Assembly (NCBI GenBank): GCA_013415235.1
Contig: JACBYF010000007.1
Span: 1 to 64,000, forward strand
From: Gemelliphila palaticanis
GTDB taxonomy: Bacteria; Bacillota; Bacilli; Staphylococcales; Gemellaceae
Length of the DNA: 64,000 nucleotides
Direction of reading: 5' to 3'
Shown here: in pieces, positions 27,856-36,962 of the stretch
Layout of the letters: each line of letters opens with the position of its first letter
How positions within the stretch are numbered: position 1 is the first letter of the stretch
Translations under genes and position numbers: made by a program
Notes under the pieces: generated by a model
What the model saw: the letters and a program-made list of their open reading frames with translations, nothing else
Database searches by the model: none
Told to the model about the DNA's origin: nothing

Positions 27856-29517
27856 TTACTTTAATAATATTGCTATTGTTTCATAAGGTTTTAATTCAAT
27901 TACCGAACTAATATTACTATTTTCATAATTACCTATTAAAACAGAATAATTATTGAAATCTAAATTTTCTTTAGACAAGTCTATTTTAGCATTTTCCCCA
28001 TAAAAGTTATTTAAAACTAATAATTTTTGACCTTCATATTCTCTAATATAAGAATAGATGTATTTATTATCTAGTTGAATTCCTCTATAAGTACCTTCTG
28101 AAATTACCTTATAATCTTTTCTTAGTTTAATTAGTTTTTTATAGTAATTAAATATTTTTCCTGTATCTAATTCTCTTTGGACATTTATTTCTTTATAGTT
28201 ATTAGCTACCTTTAACCAAGGTTTAACTTTTGAAAAACCTGCATTTGCTGTATTATCCCATTGCATAGGCGTTCTACTATTATCTCTTGATTTTTCTTTT
28301 ATATATTCTAAAGCAGTATCTTTATCTACTGATTTTTCTAGCAATTCTTTATATGCATTATGCGTTTCTATATCTACATAATCATCTATATTATCAAAGC
28401 TAGGATTTGTCATCCCTATTTCTTCTCCTTGATAAATATAAGGAGTTCCTCTTAGAAGATGTAATGTTTGAGCTAACATAGTTGCAGATTCATAAGGATA
28501 TTTTTTTACATCTCCAAACCTTGAATTAGAACGTGGTTGGTCGTGATTATTCCAAAATAATGCATTCCACCCATCTCCATTTGACATTCCTTCTTGCCAA
28601 TCATTTAGTAATTTTTTTAATTCTTCAAAATCAAATGGTACTTTAGACCATTTCTCTCCGTTGTCATAATCTACTTTTAAATGATGGAAGCTAAAAATCA
28701 TACTTAATTCTTCTCTAGAAGGATTAGTATACAATATTCCATTTTCTATATTTGTAGATGACATTTCTCCAACAGTAATTATATTCTTATCATTTCCAAA
28801 ACTTTTGTTATTTAATAATTTTATATATTCATGAACTACAGGTTTATCTGTGTATAATGATTTTTCTTGTGCAGAATCACCTGTACTGTCAATTAAAACT
28901 TCATCTTTTCCTATTACGTTTAATACATCAAATCTAAAACCTTTGACTCCCTTTTTCAGCCAAAAATTTACAATATCGATTAATTCTTCTCTAACTTCTG
29001 GATTTCTCCAATTTAAGTCTGCTTGTGTAACATCATATAAATGCAAGTAATATTTATCTGTATTACCAAACTTTTCCCATGCAGGACCTCCAAATTTTGA
29101 AAGCCAATTTGTAGGTTTATCTCCATTAGATTTTGCATCTCTTATTATATAGTAATCTTGATATTTTTTATCTCCTGATAATGCTTTTTGAAACCATTCA
29201 TGCTCTATAGAAGTATGGTTGAAAACCATATCTAACATAAAATCAATATTATATTTCCTTGCAACTTCTACCATTTCTTCAAAATCTTCCATTGTTCCAA
29301 ATATTGGATCTATTGATTTATAATCGGATATATCGTAACCATTATCTTTTTGTGGAGACTTATACATTGGATTTAGCCAAATCATATCTATTCCTAAATT
29401 GGCAAGATAAGGAATTTTTTCAATAATACCCCTTATATCTCCAACACCGTCGTTATTCGCATCTTTAAATGATTTGGGGTATAGTTGATAAATTACTTTA
29501 TCTTTAAAATTGTACAT
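27856..29517 (-). CDS. treA: Alpha,alpha-phosphotrehalase
   Basis: This GH13 enzyme splits trehalose 6-phosphate into glucose and glucose 6-phosphate. The 553-residue protein has VIYQLYPKSFKDANNDGVGDIRG at the start, DMVFNHTS, the nucleophile motif GFRFDVLNVIG, the acid/base GEMSS and NNHDQPRSNSRFG. It follows the PTS gene for trehalose by 20 bases. Confidence 0.94.
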   Translation of the reverse strand: MYNFKDKVIYQLYPKSFKDANNDGVGDIRGIIEKIPYLANLGIDMIWLNPMYKSPQKDNGYDISDYKSIDPIFGTMEDFEEMVEVARKYNIDFMLDMVFNHTSIEHEWFQKALSGDKKYQDYYIIRDAKSNGDKPTNWLSKFGGPAWEKFGNTDKYYLHLYDVTQADLNWRNPEVREELIDIVNFWLKKGVKGFRFDVLNVIGKDEVLIDSTGDSAQEKSLYTDKPVVHEYIKLLNNKSFGNDKNIITVGEMSSTNIENGILYTNPSREELSMIFSFHHLKVDYDNGEKWSKVPFDFEELKKLLNDWQEGMSNGDGWNALFWNNHDQPRSNSRFGDVKKYPYESATMLAQTLHLLRGTPYIYQGEEIGMTNPSFDNIDDYVDIETHNAYKELLEKSVDKDTALEYIKEKSRDNSRTPMQWDNTANAGFSKVKPWLKVANNYKEINVQRELDTGKIFNYYKKLIKLRKDYKVISEGTYRGIQLDNKYIYSYIREYEGQKLLVLNNFYGENAKIDLSKENLDFNNYSVLIGNYENSNISSVIELKPYETIAILLK

Positions 29518-29537
29518 TTTAATTCCTCTTTTATAGT

Positions 29538-30965
29538 TTATTTTTTACTCACAAACAATCTTTTCTTCTCAAATATTACTGTCAGTGTAAATGCAACAAC
29601 AGCCGCTATAAGCATACATATTATAAACATTAATATAGAGTTAGGTTTTATTACTAAAAATCCTGGTATACCGCCAACCCCTATAGAGTTAGCTGCAACA
29701 TTAGACAGCGTACTTACTAATCCTGCTAAACTTGATCCTATCATAGCTGCTATGAATGGATAAACATATTTTAAATTAATACCAAACATTGCTGGTTCTG
29801 TAACTCCTAAATAACAAGAAATAGCCGCTGGTATAGAAACTTGCTCTTCTTCTTTATTACCTCTGTGCATCCACCATATAGCCCAAACTGCTGATCCTTG
29901 AGCAATATTAGATAATGCTATCATCGGCCAAAGTTGTGTTCCCCCAAAATCTGCTATTAACTGGAAATCAATAGCATTTGACATATGGTGTAATCCTGTT
30001 ATTACTAATGGAGCATAAAACGCACCAAAAATTGCACCGAATAACCATTTAAACGGTCCTGTTAATCCTGCAAATACAACTGCTGATATCCATTGTCCTA
30101 TTTGCCAACCAACTGGTCCTAATATAGTATGTGCTAATATTATTGTTGGTATTAAGGCAAAGAAAGGAACAAAAATCATAGATATTGCATTAGGTATCCA
30201 CTTTCTTAACCATATTTCTAAATAAGCTAGTGTAAACCCTGCTAACATTGCAGGTATTACCTGTGCTTGATATCCAACCATCTCAACTGTGAAGTATCCA
30301 AAATCCCAGAAAGGAATTGTACCATCTGCTGCAGATTTAGAATAAGCATAGGCATTAAGTAGTTGAGGTGATACTAAAGTTATACCTAACACTATACCAA
30401 GAATCTGTGATGTACCCATTTTCTTAGTTACACTCCATACTATACCTACTGGTAAGAAATGGAAAATAGCTTCACCTGGTAACCATAAGAATAAGTTAAC
30501 TCCATTCCAAAATTGTGACACTTCAACAATAGTTTTACCATCTAATGCACTAAATGGTACCCCCTCTAAAATATTACGGAACCCTAATATTAAACCTCCG
30601 GCTATAATAGCAGGTAGTAGTGGTGTAAATATTTCTGCTAAAGTAGCCATTAATCTTTGAATAAGACTTTGATTCTTTTTAGCTGCTTTTTTTACATCAT
30701 CTTTAGATGCTGCTGGACTACCAGATGCAGCTAAAAAATCGTTATAAAACACTGCTACATCATTTCCTATTATTACTTGGAATTGCCCTGCTTGTGTAAA
30801 AGTACCTTTTACAACTCCTATTTTTTCAATTTTTTCTACATTTGCTTTAGATATATCATTTAAAACAAATCTCATTCTTGTAGCACAATGTGTAACTGAA
30901 GCTACATTTTCCGAACCACCTATCTCTTTAAGCAGTTCTTGAACTTCATTTTTATATTTAGCCAT
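29538..30965 (-). CDS. treP: PTS trehalose-specific EIIBC
   Basis: The 475-residue permease has an N-terminal EIIB domain with the phospho-cysteine in SVTHCATRMRFVLND (Cys27) and an EIIC domain with about ten membrane segments, including TGLHHMSNAIDFQLI. There is no EIIA domain, so a separate EIIA (often that of the glucose PTS) must serve it. It heads treP-treA-treR behind a good promoter and an operator. Confidence 0.93.
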   Translation of the reverse strand: MAKYKNEVQELLKEIGGSENVASVTHCATRMRFVLNDISKANVEKIEKIGVVKGTFTQAGQFQVIIGNDVAVFYNDFLAASGSPAASKDDVKKAAKKNQSLIQRLMATLAEIFTPLLPAIIAGGLILGFRNILEGVPFSALDGKTIVEVSQFWNGVNLFLWLPGEAIFHFLPVGIVWSVTKKMGTSQILGIVLGITLVSPQLLNAYAYSKSAADGTIPFWDFGYFTVEMVGYQAQVIPAMLAGFTLAYLEIWLRKWIPNAISMIFVPFFALIPTIILAHTILGPVGWQIGQWISAVVFAGLTGPFKWLFGAIFGAFYAPLVITGLHHMSNAIDFQLIADFGGTQLWPMIALSNIAQGSAVWAIWWMHRGNKEEEQVSIPAAISCYLGVTEPAMFGINLKYVYPFIAAMIGSSLAGLVSTLSNVAANSIGVGGIPGFLVIKPNSILMFIICMLIAAVVAFTLTVIFEKKRLFVSKK

Positions 30966-30983
30966 ATAAATCTCCTTTTAAAT

Positions 30984-31042
30984 TTGTATATATAAGTTGA
31001 CTTTCTTAATACATATTATAGCTTAAAATAACTAAATGTCAA
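30984..31042 (-). promoter_or_regulatory. treP promoter with TreR-like operator
   Basis: TTGACA (31042-31037), 16-base spacer, TATAAT (31020-31015) on the minus strand. Downstream of the start lies TTGTATATATAA (30984-30995, plus-strand reading), close to the TreR site TTGTATATACAA of Bacillus and well placed to block transcription. Confidence 0.7.
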
Positions 31043-31093
31043 TACTTTTATTCATAGAAAAACAATGTAAATATTTGTAAAAAATAATCATTT

Positions 31094-31143
31094 TTCAAAC
31101 GTTATCAACAAAATAATCAAAAATTTAATTGTTTACGTTTTCT
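31094..31143 (-). promoter_or_regulatory. Two cre-like sequences upstream of treP
   Basis: AGAAAACGTAAACA (31143-31130) and TGATAACGTTTGAA (31107-31094) on the minus strand each match most positions of the CcpA consensus TGWNANCGNTNWCA. Both lie upstream of the -35. Matches are imperfect. Confidence 0.35.
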
Positions 31144-31210
31144 TTTTATAGGTTATTTTTTAAAAATTTTTTTATTATCATATTTAATTTAACAATATTT
31201 CATATAAAAA

Positions 31211-31236
31211 AAGGCTTGTAAATATTTACAAGCCTT
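31211..31236 (-). terminator. Terminator of the PDH operon
   Basis: AAGGCTTGTAAA and TTTACAAGCCTT form a 12-bp stem with T-runs on both sides; it lies 15 bases after the E3 stop. Confidence 0.85.
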
Positions 31237-31250
31237 TTAGCTATAACTTA

Positions 31251-32999
31251 TTATTTTTTCTTTTTAGGTGCATGGATACACATATCTATACAGTCTGCCA
31301 TAGCCTCATATAAAGCTTCAGCATAAGTAGGATGTCCATGAATAATGTCCATAACATCATCTATAGTCATTTCTGTTTGGATAAGTGTAGATCCTTCGTT
31401 AATTAATTCTGCAGCTACAGGTCCTGCTATATGAATACCTAATATTTCTCTATATTTAGTATCCATTATAACTTTAACAAATCCTTCTCCTTGATTTGAT
31501 GCTAGAGAACGTCCATTAGCTCCAAAATTGAATCTACCAATCTTGATATCATATTTTTCACGAGCTTGTTCTTCAGTTAAACCTACCATAGCTATTTCTG
31601 GATGTGTGTAAATAGCTGCTGGTGTAGATTTAAGATCAACTTTTTTATTGTGTCCCATAGCATTTTCAGCTGCTACTTCTCCCATCTTGAATGCTGCATG
31701 AGCTAACATCTTAGTTCCGTTTATATCTCCTGGAGCATAAATTCCTGGAACTGAAGTTTCCATGTACTCGTCAACTTTAACACGTCCACGTTCCATTTCA
31801 AATTTATCTGCTAATTCACCTAGACATTCATTATCTGGTACACGTCCTATAGATAATAGTACTCTATCTGCTACTATATCAGCTTTACCTTCTATCTTAA
31901 CAGTTAAGTCACGTCCATTATCTTTGATTTCTAATAATTTAGAACCTGTAAGAACTTCTATTCCTTGTTGTTTGAATTTTTTCTCAAGTAATGCTGAAGC
32001 ATCTTTATCCATATTAGCTATTAATCTATCAGCCATTTCAACTATTGTAACTTTAGTTCCAAATGTTGCAAATGCTTGACCTAATTCAGACCCTATAACT
32101 CCTCCTCCTATTACAACCATTCTTGATGGTAATTCTGTAATATCAAGGATTTCATCACTTGTTAAAACTTTTTCGTTATCCATTCCAGGAATATTTATTC
32201 TACTTACTTTAGATCCACCTGCAAGAATTATTCTATCTGCGTCTATAGTTTCAGTATCATTTACTAATACTTTTTTGTCTGCTGTTAATTTACCAACACC
32301 GTTGTAAACTTTAACACCGTATGATTTAAGAAGCCCTGCAACTCCTCCTGATAAAGTTTTAGAAACTTTATTTTTAACATCTACAGTTTTTTCCATATCT
32401 ACAGAAAATGCATCATTTACAAGTTTAATACCACGATCACGTGCTGATTTTATGTGGTTAATTATTTCTGCATTGTGTAAGAAAGTCTTAGTTGGAATAC
32501 ATCCTCTATTTAAGCATGTTCCTCCTAATTCGCGACTTTCAACTAAAGCTACTTTACCGCCTAATTGTGCTGATTTAATTGCTGCAACATAACCTGCTGG
32601 TCCACCACCAATAACACATACATCAAATTCTCCTTGACGTTCTCTTTGTGGTAATTTATCCTCTTCTTTAGTTGTAGGAACTTTTACATCGCTTGCTACT
32701 TCTGCAACTACTTCTTTAGCAACTTCTGTAGCTGAAGAAGTTTCTCCAGGAATTTCTTCTCCTGCTTTTCCTATCCAAGCTATTGTTTGAACAACAGGAA
32801 CTACTTCTCCTGCTTTGTGAAGAATTTTAAGTAATGTTCCACTTGCTTCTGCTTCTACTTCCATGTTTACTTTATCTGTAACGATTTCTAGTAAAACTTC
32901 ACCTTCTTTTACTTCGTCACCTTCTTGTTTAAACCATTGTACGATTTCGCCTTCTTCCATTTCGCTTCCGGCTTTTGGCATAATTACTTCTACTGCCAT
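31251..32999 (-). CDS. Dihydrolipoamide dehydrogenase (E3) with N-terminal lipoyl domain
   Basis: The 582-residue protein has a lipoyl domain (residues 1-80, modified Lys in TDKVNMEV near residue 43), a linker, then a complete flavoprotein E3: VIGGGPAGYVAAIKSAQLGG, redox pair GGTCLNRGCIPTK, NAD-binding VVIGGGVIGSELG, and the dimer-interface HGHPTYAEALYEA. The ATG at 32999 is preceded by AAGGAAG; an in-frame GTG 9 bases upstream is less likely. The lipoyl domain is nearly identical to that of the adjacent E2. Lipoyl-E3 fusions occur in streptococci. Confidence 0.94.
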   Translation of the reverse strand: MAVEVIMPKAGSEMEEGEIVQWFKQEGDEVKEGEVLLEIVTDKVNMEVEAEASGTLLKILHKAGEVVPVVQTIAWIGKAGEEIPGETSSATEVAKEVVAEVASDVKVPTTKEEDKLPQRERQGEFDVCVIGGGPAGYVAAIKSAQLGGKVALVESRELGGTCLNRGCIPTKTFLHNAEIINHIKSARDRGIKLVNDAFSVDMEKTVDVKNKVSKTLSGGVAGLLKSYGVKVYNGVGKLTADKKVLVNDTETIDADRIILAGGSKVSRINIPGMDNEKVLTSDEILDITELPSRMVVIGGGVIGSELGQAFATFGTKVTIVEMADRLIANMDKDASALLEKKFKQQGIEVLTGSKLLEIKDNGRDLTVKIEGKADIVADRVLLSIGRVPDNECLGELADKFEMERGRVKVDEYMETSVPGIYAPGDINGTKMLAHAAFKMGEVAAENAMGHNKKVDLKSTPAAIYTHPEIAMVGLTEEQAREKYDIKIGRFNFGANGRSLASNQGEGFVKVIMDTKYREILGIHIAGPVAAELINEGSTLIQTEMTIDDVMDIIHGHPTYAEALYEAMADCIDMCIHAPKKKK

Positions 33000-33047
33000 T
33001 ATTTTCACTTCCTTATACTTTATTTTTATTATTTTATTGTAACATAA

Positions 33048-34433
33048 TTATATTAATAATGATATTGGATTTTCAATAGCATTTTTCAGAGTTTGCATGA
33101 ATTTAGCTCCTTCTAATCCATCAACAACTCTATGGTCTGCAGTTAATGTTAACATCATTATTGGTTTAATTACTATTTCACCATTTCTAACAACTGGTTT
33201 CTCTTGAGTTGCACTAACTCCTAAAATAGCTGTGTTTGGTTGATTTATAATTGGTACAAAGCTGTGTACTCCGTACATTCCAAGGTTACTTATTGTGAAC
33301 GTTGAATCAGCCATTTCATCAGGTTTTAATTTACCTTCTAATGCTTTAGTTGTAATTTCTTTAGAAGCAACAACTAACTCTTTAAGACTCATCTTATCTG
33401 CTCCTTTAATTACAGGAACTACTAATCCACTGTCCATACCTACTGCTATTGATAAGTTTACATAGTGATGTAAATACATTTCTTTTTCATCTTTTGATAA
33501 AGATGCATTTACATATGGATGTTTCATTAATGATTTTATAACTGCTAATGAAATAAAATCAGTAACTGTTGCTTTTTTACCTGTTTCTTGCATTATAGAA
33601 TCAAGAACTTTTTTACGTAAAGCAAGTAATTCAGTCATATCTACTTCTACGTTCACTACAAATGTAGGTGCTGAGAAGTATGATTCGCTCATACGCTTAG
33701 ATATAACTTTACGCATTGGTGACATAGGTACTGTTTCAACAACTCCCCATTTATTTTCGTTAGGAGCTTTTTCTGCTTTCTTAACAACTGCTTCTTTAAC
33801 TTCAGCAACTGGTTTTTTAACTTCTTTCTTCTCTCCTGAAATTACAGCCATAACATCTTCTTTCATAATCTTACCGTTTGGTCCTGTACCTACGATAGAC
33901 TTAATGCTAATTCCTTCTAGTTCAGCTATTCTTTCAGCTAGAGGAGAAATTTTAACTTTATCATGTAATTTATAAGAAATTACATCTTCTAAATGTACTC
34001 TACCTTTAGCTCCACTTCCTGGAACTTTTGATAAATCTATAGATTTTTCTCTTGCATATGCTCTTGCTGCTGGTGTTGCTCTTAATCCAGAATAATCAAT
34101 TTTTTCAATTTCTTTAACTGGTGTGTGGTCAACTTTTTTCTCAACAACAGTTTCTGCAACTTCTTTTGCTCCCGTTGAAGATGATATTTCTTCACCAGGG
34201 CTACCAATCCAAGCTATTGTTTCTACTACAGGTACAACATCACCTGGTTGTGCTAATATTTTTAATAAAGTCCCACTTGCTTCTGCTTCTACTTCCATAT
34301 TTACTTTATCAGTAACTATTTCTAATAGGACTTCTCCTTCTTTTACTTCATCGCCTTCTTTTTTAAACCATTGTACGATTTCGCCTTCTTCCATTTCGCT
34401 TCCGGCTTTTGGCATAATTACTTCTACTGCCAT
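33048..34433 (-). CDS. Dihydrolipoamide acetyltransferase (E2)
   Basis: The 461-residue protein carries one lipoyl domain (residues 1-80), two small peripheral-subunit-binding segments (about 117-155 with ATPAARAYAREKSIDLSKVPGSG and about 165-200), and the acyltransferase core ending in LTLTADHRVVDGLEGAKFM, with the catalytic His. Start chosen at the ATG at 34433 behind AAGGAAG, not the GTG 12 bases upstream. First 72 bases are identical to the E3 gene. Confidence 0.94.
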   Translation of the reverse strand: MAVEVIMPKAGSEMEEGEIVQWFKKEGDEVKEGEVLLEIVTDKVNMEVEAEASGTLLKILAQPGDVVPVVETIAWIGSPGEEISSSTGAKEVAETVVEKKVDHTPVKEIEKIDYSGLRATPAARAYAREKSIDLSKVPGSGAKGRVHLEDVISYKLHDKVKISPLAERIAELEGISIKSIVGTGPNGKIMKEDVMAVISGEKKEVKKPVAEVKEAVVKKAEKAPNENKWGVVETVPMSPMRKVISKRMSESYFSAPTFVVNVEVDMTELLALRKKVLDSIMQETGKKATVTDFISLAVIKSLMKHPYVNASLSKDEKEMYLHHYVNLSIAVGMDSGLVVPVIKGADKMSLKELVVASKEITTKALEGKLKPDEMADSTFTISNLGMYGVHSFVPIINQPNTAILGVSATQEKPVVRNGEIVIKPIMMLTLTADHRVVDGLEGAKFMQTLKNAIENPISLLI

Positions 34434-34463
34434 CTTTTTTCTCACTTCCTTCGTTAAAGATTT

Positions 34464-35456
34464 TTATTTTTTGTTTACTGCTTTTCTAAGTGTAGCTTTG
34501 ATATCTTCAACATCTGGTACAACAACGTTCTCTAAGTTTTTAGCAGATGGAATATTTGTGTCAGCTCCTGCAATACGATAAATTGGACTGTCTAAGAAAT
34601 CAAAAGCATCACTTTCAGCTATTCTAGCAGCTATTTCTCCACCGAATCCACCTGTTTTAAATGAATCGTGACAAATTGCTAATTTTCCTGTTTTCTTAAC
34701 AGATTTAATTATTATTTCTGTATCTAATGGTACTAAAGTAATTGGGTCAACTACTTCTACCTCTATTCCTTCTGATTTTAGTTCTTCAGCAGCTTGTAAA
34801 CTTCTTTCTAACATTCTTCCCCAAGAAACTAATGTTATATGTTTTCCTTCTGCTTTAACTTCACCTTTACCTATAGGTACTATTTCTCCAACTTTAACTT
34901 CACCTTTTCGTCCAAATAAAGCTTTTGGCTCAATATATATTACAGGGTTGTTATCACGAATAGAAGCTTTTAAGATACCATATATATCGTTAGGTGTTCC
35001 TGGTGCTACTACTTTTAATCCAGGAATGTGGCAGAACCATGCTTCTAATGCTTTACAGTGTTGAGCTGCTGCTCCTGTTCCTGATCCTGAAGCACAACGA
35101 TAAACTACAGGAACTTGAACTTCTCCTCCAAGCATATAACGCATAGGAGCTGCTTGGTTAACAATAGCATCCATTGCTATTGTTACGAAATCCATAAATG
35201 TTATATCTACTATAGGGCGCATCCCTGTAGAAGCTGCTCCTGCTGCTGCTCCTGCTATAGCTGCTTCACTTATTGGTGTATCAATAACTCTATCTGGTCC
35301 AAACTCTTCTAACATACCTACTGTAGTTCCAAAGTCTCCTCCAAATATACCTACATCTTCTCCCATAAGAAATACTGTTTCATCAGCACGCATCTCTTCT
35401 GACATAGCTTCTTTTATAGCTTCACGTACTGTCATAATTTTAGTTTCTTTTACCAT
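34464..35456 (-). CDS. Pyruvate (acetoin-type) dehydrogenase E1 beta subunit
   Basis: The 330-residue transketolase-like subunit starts TVREAIKEAMSEEMRADETVF and contains FLMGEDVGIFGGDFG, GMRPIVDITFMDF and HDSFKTGGFGGEIAARI. It pairs with the alpha subunit to decarboxylate pyruvate with thiamine diphosphate. AGGAG lies 13 bases before the ATG. Confidence 0.94.
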   Translation of the reverse strand: MVKETKIMTVREAIKEAMSEEMRADETVFLMGEDVGIFGGDFGTTVGMLEEFGPDRVIDTPISEAAIAGAAAGAASTGMRPIVDITFMDFVTIAMDAIVNQAAPMRYMLGGEVQVPVVYRCASGSGTGAAAQHCKALEAWFCHIPGLKVVAPGTPNDIYGILKASIRDNNPVIYIEPKALFGRKGEVKVGEIVPIGKGEVKAEGKHITLVSWGRMLERSLQAAEELKSEGIEVEVVDPITLVPLDTEIIIKSVKKTGKLAICHDSFKTGGFGGEIAARIAESDAFDFLDSPIYRIAGADTNIPSAKNLENVVVPDVEDIKATLRKAVNKK

Positions 35457-35503
35457 AACTATTTATTCTCCTAATTTTTTATAATTCTTTTAAAAATATA
35501 TTA

Positions 35504-36484
35504 TTAATCTGCGTAGTTATCTTCAAATGCTATTTTTGGATCTGCAAATGGTGATTCTTTTGCAAATTCTACTGCATCATCTATTATTGCTCTTGATGAT
35601 TCTTCTAAAGCAACTAATTCTTCTTCAGTAGCAATACCATTTTCTAATAGATATTTTCTATATCTAGCATTAGGATCTTTTAGCTTCCATTCAGCTACTT
35701 CTTCACGACTACGGTATTTCCCAGCGTCAGATGCTGAGTGTCCAAACCATCTATAAGATACTGCTTCAACTAAAACTGGACCTTTTCCGCTTCTTGCATG
35801 CTCAATAGCTTCTTGCATACCATCGTATACTGCTAATAAGTCGTTTCCATCTTCAATATAAACTGATTTAATTCTATATGATGCAGCTCTTTCTGTAATT
35901 TTTTCTACACGCATACATCTTTCTTGAGCCATAGAAATACCATATTTATTATTAATTACGTAGAATATTAGTGGTAAATCCCAGTTAGATGCCATATTTA
36001 AACATTCGTGGAAACTTCCTTCGTTAGTAGCTCCATCTCCCATACAGCATATAACTACGTTGTCCGTTTTTTTCATTTTTTGAGTAAGTGCAGCACCTGT
36101 ACTTAATCCATGTCCTCCACCAACGATACCGTTACATCCCATGTTACCATTAGCTAAGTCATAAATGTGCATACTTCCACCACGACCTTTACATTGACCT
36201 GTTTCTTTACCAAGAATTTCAGCCATCATACGATCAATCTCTACACCTTTTGCAATTGTTTGTCCGTGTCCACGGTGGTTAGAGAACATTAAATCTTCTT
36301 TACGTAAAGGATATATTGCTCCAACGTTTGCTGCTTCTTCACCAACAGAGTAGTGAGTCATACCATGAACTAGACCTCGTGCATAAAGCTTACTTAACTC
36401 CATATCAAAGTCTCTTATTAATAGCATTAGTTCATACATTTCTAAATGCTCTTTTTTTGTTAAATCTTTTGATGATTTCACCAT
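35504..36484 (-). CDS. Pyruvate (acetoin-type) dehydrogenase E1 alpha subunit
   Basis: The 326-residue subunit has the ThDP-binding GDGATNEGSFHECLNMASNWDLP motif (first part GDGATNEG) and HYSVGEEAANVGA, NHRGHGQTIAKG. The start at 36484 (MVKSSKDL) follows TTTGGAGGTTATGT; an upstream in-frame ATG would add 29 residues that are translated promoter DNA. Sequence style is that of the AcoA/streptococcal PDH branch; pyruvate is the likelier substrate as no acetoin genes are nearby, but acetoin cannot be excluded. Confidence 0.93.
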   Translation of the reverse strand: MVKSSKDLTKKEHLEMYELMLLIRDFDMELSKLYARGLVHGMTHYSVGEEAANVGAIYPLRKEDLMFSNHRGHGQTIAKGVEIDRMMAEILGKETGQCKGRGGSMHIYDLANGNMGCNGIVGGGHGLSTGAALTQKMKKTDNVVICCMGDGATNEGSFHECLNMASNWDLPLIFYVINNKYGISMAQERCMRVEKITERAASYRIKSVYIEDGNDLLAVYDGMQEAIEHARSGKGPVLVEAVSYRWFGHSASDAGKYRSREEVAEWKLKDPNARYRKYLLENGIATEEELVALEESSRAIIDDAVEFAKESPFADPKIAFEDNYAD

Positions 36485-36539
36485 ACATAACCTCCAAATT
36501 ATATGTATAAAGTATTTTATAAATCGTTTTACATTAACT

Positions 36540-36568
36540 ACTATACAATGTTTACAAGTAAAAGTCAA
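36540..36568 (-). promoter_or_regulatory. Promoter of the PDH operon
   Basis: TTGACT (36568-36563), 17-base spacer, TATAGT (36545-36540) on the minus strand, about 55 bases before the E1 alpha start. Confidence 0.7.
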
Positions 36569-36928
36569 CAAAATAAACCATAATATTTAGATAGAAAATT
36601 TTTTATCTTTAACTTTCTTTTTTATAAAATTACATTTTAAAACAGATGACTTTTTACTTTTAAAAATACGTTTACACACTTGATAAACACAACAACAAAG
36701 ATACTTATTTTTTTGTTACAGAAAAATAAAATATTATAGTACACACGGCAAAAAATAATTTATCATAGTTTATTTTAATGTTGAATATGTTAAATTATTT
36801 GTTTTTTTACGGTAAAAATAGCACTATTAATCAATTTAACACGTTATATTTTGATAATATATTTATTTAATTTTTAGTGTTGTTATAAAAATACCATTAT
36901 AGCAACTGTTTTAGTACATGCAAAATTA
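36569..36928. other. AT-rich intergenic stretch between pepF and the PDH promoter
   Basis: About 360 bases with stop codons in all frames and no ORF carrying a ribosome-binding site. On the minus strand TGTGTAAACGTATTTT (near 36674) is weakly cre-like. I see no RNA gene, repeat array or other feature. Confidence 0.5.
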
Positions 36929-36955
36929 AAAAGGATTGAGAAATTCAATCCTTTT
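36929..36955 (-). terminator. Terminator after pepF
   Basis: AAAAGGATTG and CAATCCTTTT (36929-36938 with 36946-36955) form a perfect stem, followed on the minus strand by TTAATTTTG; it starts 8 bases after the pepF stop. Confidence 0.8.
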
Positions 36956-36962
36956 ATTTTAA

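Noticed and set aside
34433-34445. GTG at 34445 (E2) and at 33008 (E3) as start codons
   Set aside because: They lie within or directly on the AAGGAAG ribosome-binding site; the ATG codons downstream are correctly spaced and begin the lipoyl domain.
36485-36571. N-terminal extension of the E1 alpha frame to 36571
   Set aside because: The extra 29 residues are translated from the promoter and ribosome-binding region and do not fit the E1 family.
36905-36930. GTTTTAGTAC resembling the start of a type II CRISPR repeat
   Set aside because: Only one copy is present and there are no spaced repeats or cas genes nearby.
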